In this document: in pieces, positions 61,563-64,000 of the stretch | How the letters are laid out: the number at the start of each line of letters is the position of its first letter | How positions within the stretch are numbered: position 1 is the stretch's first letter | Assembly (NCBI RefSeq): GCF_018613795.1 | Contig: NZ_JAGGPN010000026.1 | Span: 22,009 to 86,008, forward strand | Source: Arthrobacter sp. ISL-65 | GTDB taxonomy: Bacteria; Actinomycetota; Actinomycetes; Actinomycetales; Micrococcaceae | DNA length: 64,000 nt | Direction: 5' to 3' | Made by a program: the position numbers and the translations under genes | Notes under the pieces: model-generated | What the model was told of the DNA's origin: nothing | The model's input: only the letters and a program-made list of their open reading frames with translations | Databases searched by the model: none

Positions 61563-62264
61563 ATGAGTGACTCCAAACTGACACCGCCGCCCGGAAAAGC
61601 CTCAATGTCGGTCCGCGAATGCCGGCTGATCCTGGAACGCCTCCTTGTGGCCTCAGGCGCCTTGCCCGGGGAAGTGCCTGCTGCGCGTGATGCACTGCTG
61701 GCCGCCGAGGTCCACGGCCTCGGTTTGCTGCAATTGATCCACAAACATCCCCTTACTCTCCCCAGCCAACCGGTCCGTTACGACGAAACCGGGCCCGCCG
61801 TCGTCGTTGACGGCTCGGGCCGCCTGTCCGCGCTTCTGATTCCGGCACTGAGGGACATCATCCTTGAGCGAGGCACGGTGGATATTTCGGTCCTGAACGT
61901 CACCTCGCCGGAGTTGCTTCAGGCGCTGGACTCCGTTCCCGAACTCGACCCAAGCCGCATTCAGGTGACGGTACAGTCGCCCGGCACTGTCACGGTGCGC
62001 GCAGCTCCCGCCAACGACGCAGAGACTGCGTCGCGTCTCGCAGCGCGGTCCCAGCGCATCACAGACGCCCACCTCAACGGGCTTCCCGTGCCGGGCGTCG
62101 TCTGGCTCGAGCTCTACCAGCGCTCCAACGCGGCGCTGCTGGGCGAGTCAGCCGAAACCCGCAGCCACGCCGGCTACCAGGACCTGGACGAGACCGGACG
62201 GATTGTGAAGCAAATGGACGACGACGTCGACGTCGAGTTCGCCCTGCAACAGATGGTGAACTGA
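61563..62264 (+). CDS. Uncharacterised conserved protein, 233 residues
   Basis: Starts 3 bases after the preceding stop, so the pair is co-translated. The N-terminal part (VRECRLILERLLVASGALPG, AARDALLAAEVHGLGLLQLI) looks like the helical start of malate/L-lactate dehydrogenases of the Ldh_2 type (usually AxxL...SHG), but the rest does not contain the full NAD-binding domain, so it would be at best a reduced relative. The last 30 residues are Asp-rich. A strong hairpin follows the gene. Confidence 0.82.
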   Translation: MSDSKLTPPPGKASMSVRECRLILERLLVASGALPGEVPAARDALLAAEVHGLGLLQLIHKHPLTLPSQPVRYDETGPAVVVDGSGRLSALLIPALRDIILERGTVDISVLNVTSPELLQALDSVPELDPSRIQVTVQSPGTVTVRAAPANDAETASRLAARSQRITDAHLNGLPVPGVVWLELYQRSNAALLGESAETRSHAGYQDLDETGRIVKQMDDDVDVEFALQQMVN

Positions 62265-62270
62265 ACTTGC

Positions 62271-62303
62271 GGCTTCGCCCCGATCGACGGATGGGGCGAA
62301 GCC
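62271..62303. terminator. Perfect 11-bp hairpin after the two uncharacterised genes
   Basis: GGCTTCGCCCC (62271-62281) pairs with GGGGCGAAGCC (62293-62303) around an 11-base loop, 6 bases after the stop codon at 62264. Confidence 0.75.
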
Positions 62304-62763
62304 CCATCTCCCATAGCAGCCAACTATGCCGGCACATCTAATCCCAGGGGACACACCACACGAAGACTTGACGTTTACGGTAGACGGAGGCCCGGCGCCG
62401 GAAGATCGGACAAGGAGCCACCCTGGACTCGGGACCTCCTGCTCGCTGCGCCCACCACCTTCTTTCTGGCCGACGTGTTTTACGTTCAGCGTCGCAACTT
62501 GTGATACGGGTTCTTATCGGCTCGTGGGCGTTCGGCGTCTCACCATTCCGTCATGCAGTTGGCCAGCAGGGCTGGCAATAAACAGATATGAAAGACCCAG
62601 GCAGCAGGTACCTCACTTCCGGACTTCGCGGTAAAAATTTCACAGCGGCATGTAGCAGACGCCGCAGCTAGCCATGAACAGGTACCAAAGCACACACCAT
62701 CAACCCCGAGGAGGAAAAGAGGCAGCCGGCCACAAATCGGCAACGAATCGCGACCGTGCGACT
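62304..62763. other. Intergenic region, nothing recognised
   Basis: 460 bases between the terminator and the end of the convergent LysR gene. Only short frames without ribosome sites occur. A lower-GC patch near 62620-62650 (GGTAAAAATTTCACA) stands out from the surroundings but has no assignable role. Confidence 0.4.
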
Positions 62764-63696
62764 TCAGAGATCGTCTTCGGGTCGGGCGGCGAGGATCCGA
62801 TTGGCGCTGACCTGCAGGATGCCGAGCGACTCCTGGATCAGGGGCGATGCGATGCTGCCCCTGCGCACCGCAGCGACAATACGGCGCGCGGGCTTCCCCT
62901 TGCCGGTGATCCGCAGTCGAACCACGTTTTCGGCACTGCGCAGGGGGGCCAGTCGCGGCAGCAGGCCCACGCCCAGCCCGGCACCAACGAAGGCGATCTG
63001 GGTTTCCCATTCAACGGCCTCATGGGCGATGCGCGGTGTCACCCCGACTGCCGTGAATGCAGCGGTGAAGAGGGAATGGTAGGTGGAACCGGCGGTCTCG
63101 GTGATCCAGGGTTCCGATGCCAGCTCTTCAAGCGTCGCTGTTTCCCGTGATGCCAGCGGATGGTCGGCGGGAATGATCACGTCCAGGGGATCGTCGAGCA
63201 GGACGGTCTGCTCGAAGCGCGGATCATCCTCGGCAGAGGTGTCGGACTGCATGGCGACGATGACCGCGAGGTCGATTCGCTCGGCAACCAACAAGTCGAA
63301 GCAGCGGGCCGGGTCGGCCTCGAGTACCTGCACCTCCAGCAGGGGGCGTGTTGAGCGCAGGGTGGCGGCCAGCGGCGCGAGTAACTGGGCGGCCGCAGTG
63401 GAGAATCCGCCGAGGCCAAAATGGGACTGCACCTGGTCGCCGGCTTCCATGGCAGCGGCGCGCAGGCTCTCCCAGTCGGCAATGAGGGTGTCCGCGCCCG
63501 CCACCAGAAAGCGGCCCGTGGCGGTCAGCCGCACACCCCGGCCGTCCTTCGTCAGCAGCTGCATCCCAAGCACGCGCTGGAGCTCCCGCAATTGCGCGGA
63601 GACGGCAGAGGGAGAATAACCTGTGAGCTCCGCGGTTGCGCCTATGGTGCCGCACCGGGCAAAGACCCGAAGTGTGATGAGCCGTGGATCGATCAT
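62764..63696 (-). CDS. LysR-family transcriptional regulator
   Basis: 310 residues. Winged helix: MIDPRLITLRVFARCGTIGA, AELTGYSPSAVSAQLRELQR; effector domain from about residue 90 (GLGGFSTAAAQLLAPLAATL). The ATG at 63696 (AGGTG upstream) gives the usual N-terminus. It is divergent from the Rieske oxygenase gene at 63857, which is the standard layout for a LysR gene and its target. Confidence 0.88.
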   Translation of the reverse strand: MIDPRLITLRVFARCGTIGATAELTGYSPSAVSAQLRELQRVLGMQLLTKDGRGVRLTATGRFLVAGADTLIADWESLRAAAMEAGDQVQSHFGLGGFSTAAAQLLAPLAATLRSTRPLLEVQVLEADPARCFDLLVAERIDLAVIVAMQSDTSAEDDPRFEQTVLLDDPLDVIIPADHPLASRETATLEELASEPWITETAGSTYHSLFTAAFTAVGVTPRIAHEAVEWETQIAFVGAGLGVGLLPRLAPLRSAENVVRLRITGKGKPARRIVAAVRRGSIASPLIQESLGILQVSANRILAARPEDDL

Positions 63697-63856
63697 GCAC
63701 CTATTGTGCACGGTTATTTTCTAAATGTTGCGCTTTTGTTGCAGTTCAATCGTCCCTAATCTCATGACTACAAGGTTTTCGACAACGCCGCTTGCACCCA
63801 CGCACCCGTGGTTGCCACGAATCGCTCACTTGCCCACGCCTCCCGGGAAGAAACAG

Positions 63857-64000
63857 ATGTCTGCTCCAGTCTTGCCCCTCAACACACGCGGAAAACTCGC
63901 TTCATCATTGCCTGCCGAGCAGCTGGCAGAAATAACCGAGTTGTTCGATCTCCGGCGCACCGGCTACTCCCTCGATGCCCCCTTCTACACCGATCCGACG
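63857..64000 (+). CDS. Rieske oxygenase alpha subunit, N-terminal part (runs off the window)
   Basis: 48 codons are visible. LPAEQLAEITELFDLRRTGY then SLDAPFYTDPT matches the start of Rieske-type ring-hydroxylating/demethylating oxygenases, especially the glycine betaine (GbcA) and stachydrine demethylase group, whose N-termini contain GYSLxAPFYTDP. GGGAAG lies upstream of the ATG. The Rieske and iron sites lie beyond the right edge, so the subgroup is a guess. Confidence 0.6.
   Translation, partial: MSAPVLPLNTRGKLASSLPAEQLAEITELFDLRRTGYSLDAPFYTDPT

Overview
The window is high-GC, densely coding actinobacterial DNA, most like the Micrococcaceae (Arthrobacter, Pseudarthrobacter or Paenarthrobacter). 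The signs are a mycothiol-type maleylpyruvate isomerase, a LuxR/ATPase-type BenR in the benzoate operon, a mycobacterial-type RpiB, frequent GTG and TTG starts, and many TGATG/ATGA gene overlaps. The assignment is inferred from gene content, not from a phylogenetic marker.

Layout. (1) 0-16 kb: the start of an aminotransferase, a maleylpyruvate isomerase homologue, then a complete benzoate-to-ketoadipate-enol-lactone module: benK and a LysR gene; benA-benB-benC-benD-benR on the minus strand; catA-catB-catC and benE on the plus strand. BenC carries an extra C-terminal FCD domain. (2) 16-22 kb: an accessory redox block (aldo/keto reductase, cupin, Xre regulator, NADP-binding oxidoreductase, CMD protein, broken alcohol dehydrogenase, MFS exporter, truncated DUF2255). 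(3) 22-30 kb: a MazG-like gene broken in two. Its halves lie about 7.9 kb apart and both end in the same 19-bp sequence. The segment between them holds a quinone oxidoreductase/TetR pair, a frameshifted gene and a MalT-like LuxR/DUF4386 cassette.

(4) 30.5-43.6 kb: a sugar or sugar-alcohol catabolic locus. A split transketolase, FGGY kinase, two SDR dehydrogenases, an RbsABC-type importer and a SorC regulator (broken by one frameshift) are combined with rpiB, a second triosephosphate isomerase, a type-II lumazine synthase (RibH2) and a stand-alone DHBP synthase (RibB). No FMN riboswitch was seen before either rib gene. Tetritol/tetrulose or branched pentose (apulose-like) catabolism are the leading guesses.

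(5) 43.9-45.4 kb: an SDR/TetR pair with clear palindromic operators. (6) 45.8-53.2 kb: GntP permease, KDPG aldolase, N-acyl-D-amino-acid deacylase-like amidohydrolase, D-serine-dehydratase-fold PLP enzyme, KDG kinase, IclR and RidA. Together these spell a likely route N-acetyl-glucosaminate to glucosaminate to KDG to KDPG to pyruvate plus glyceraldehyde 3-phosphate. (7) 53.4-64 kb: rhodanese, TetR, a second Rid protein, a polar amino-acid ABC importer, an M19 dipeptidase homologue lacking the usual His-x-Asp zinc motif, IclR, two conserved-looking proteins of no recognised family, a LysR gene, and the start of a Rieske oxygenase resembling betaine demethylases. This last region is the best candidate for an undescribed amine or amino-acid catabolic system.
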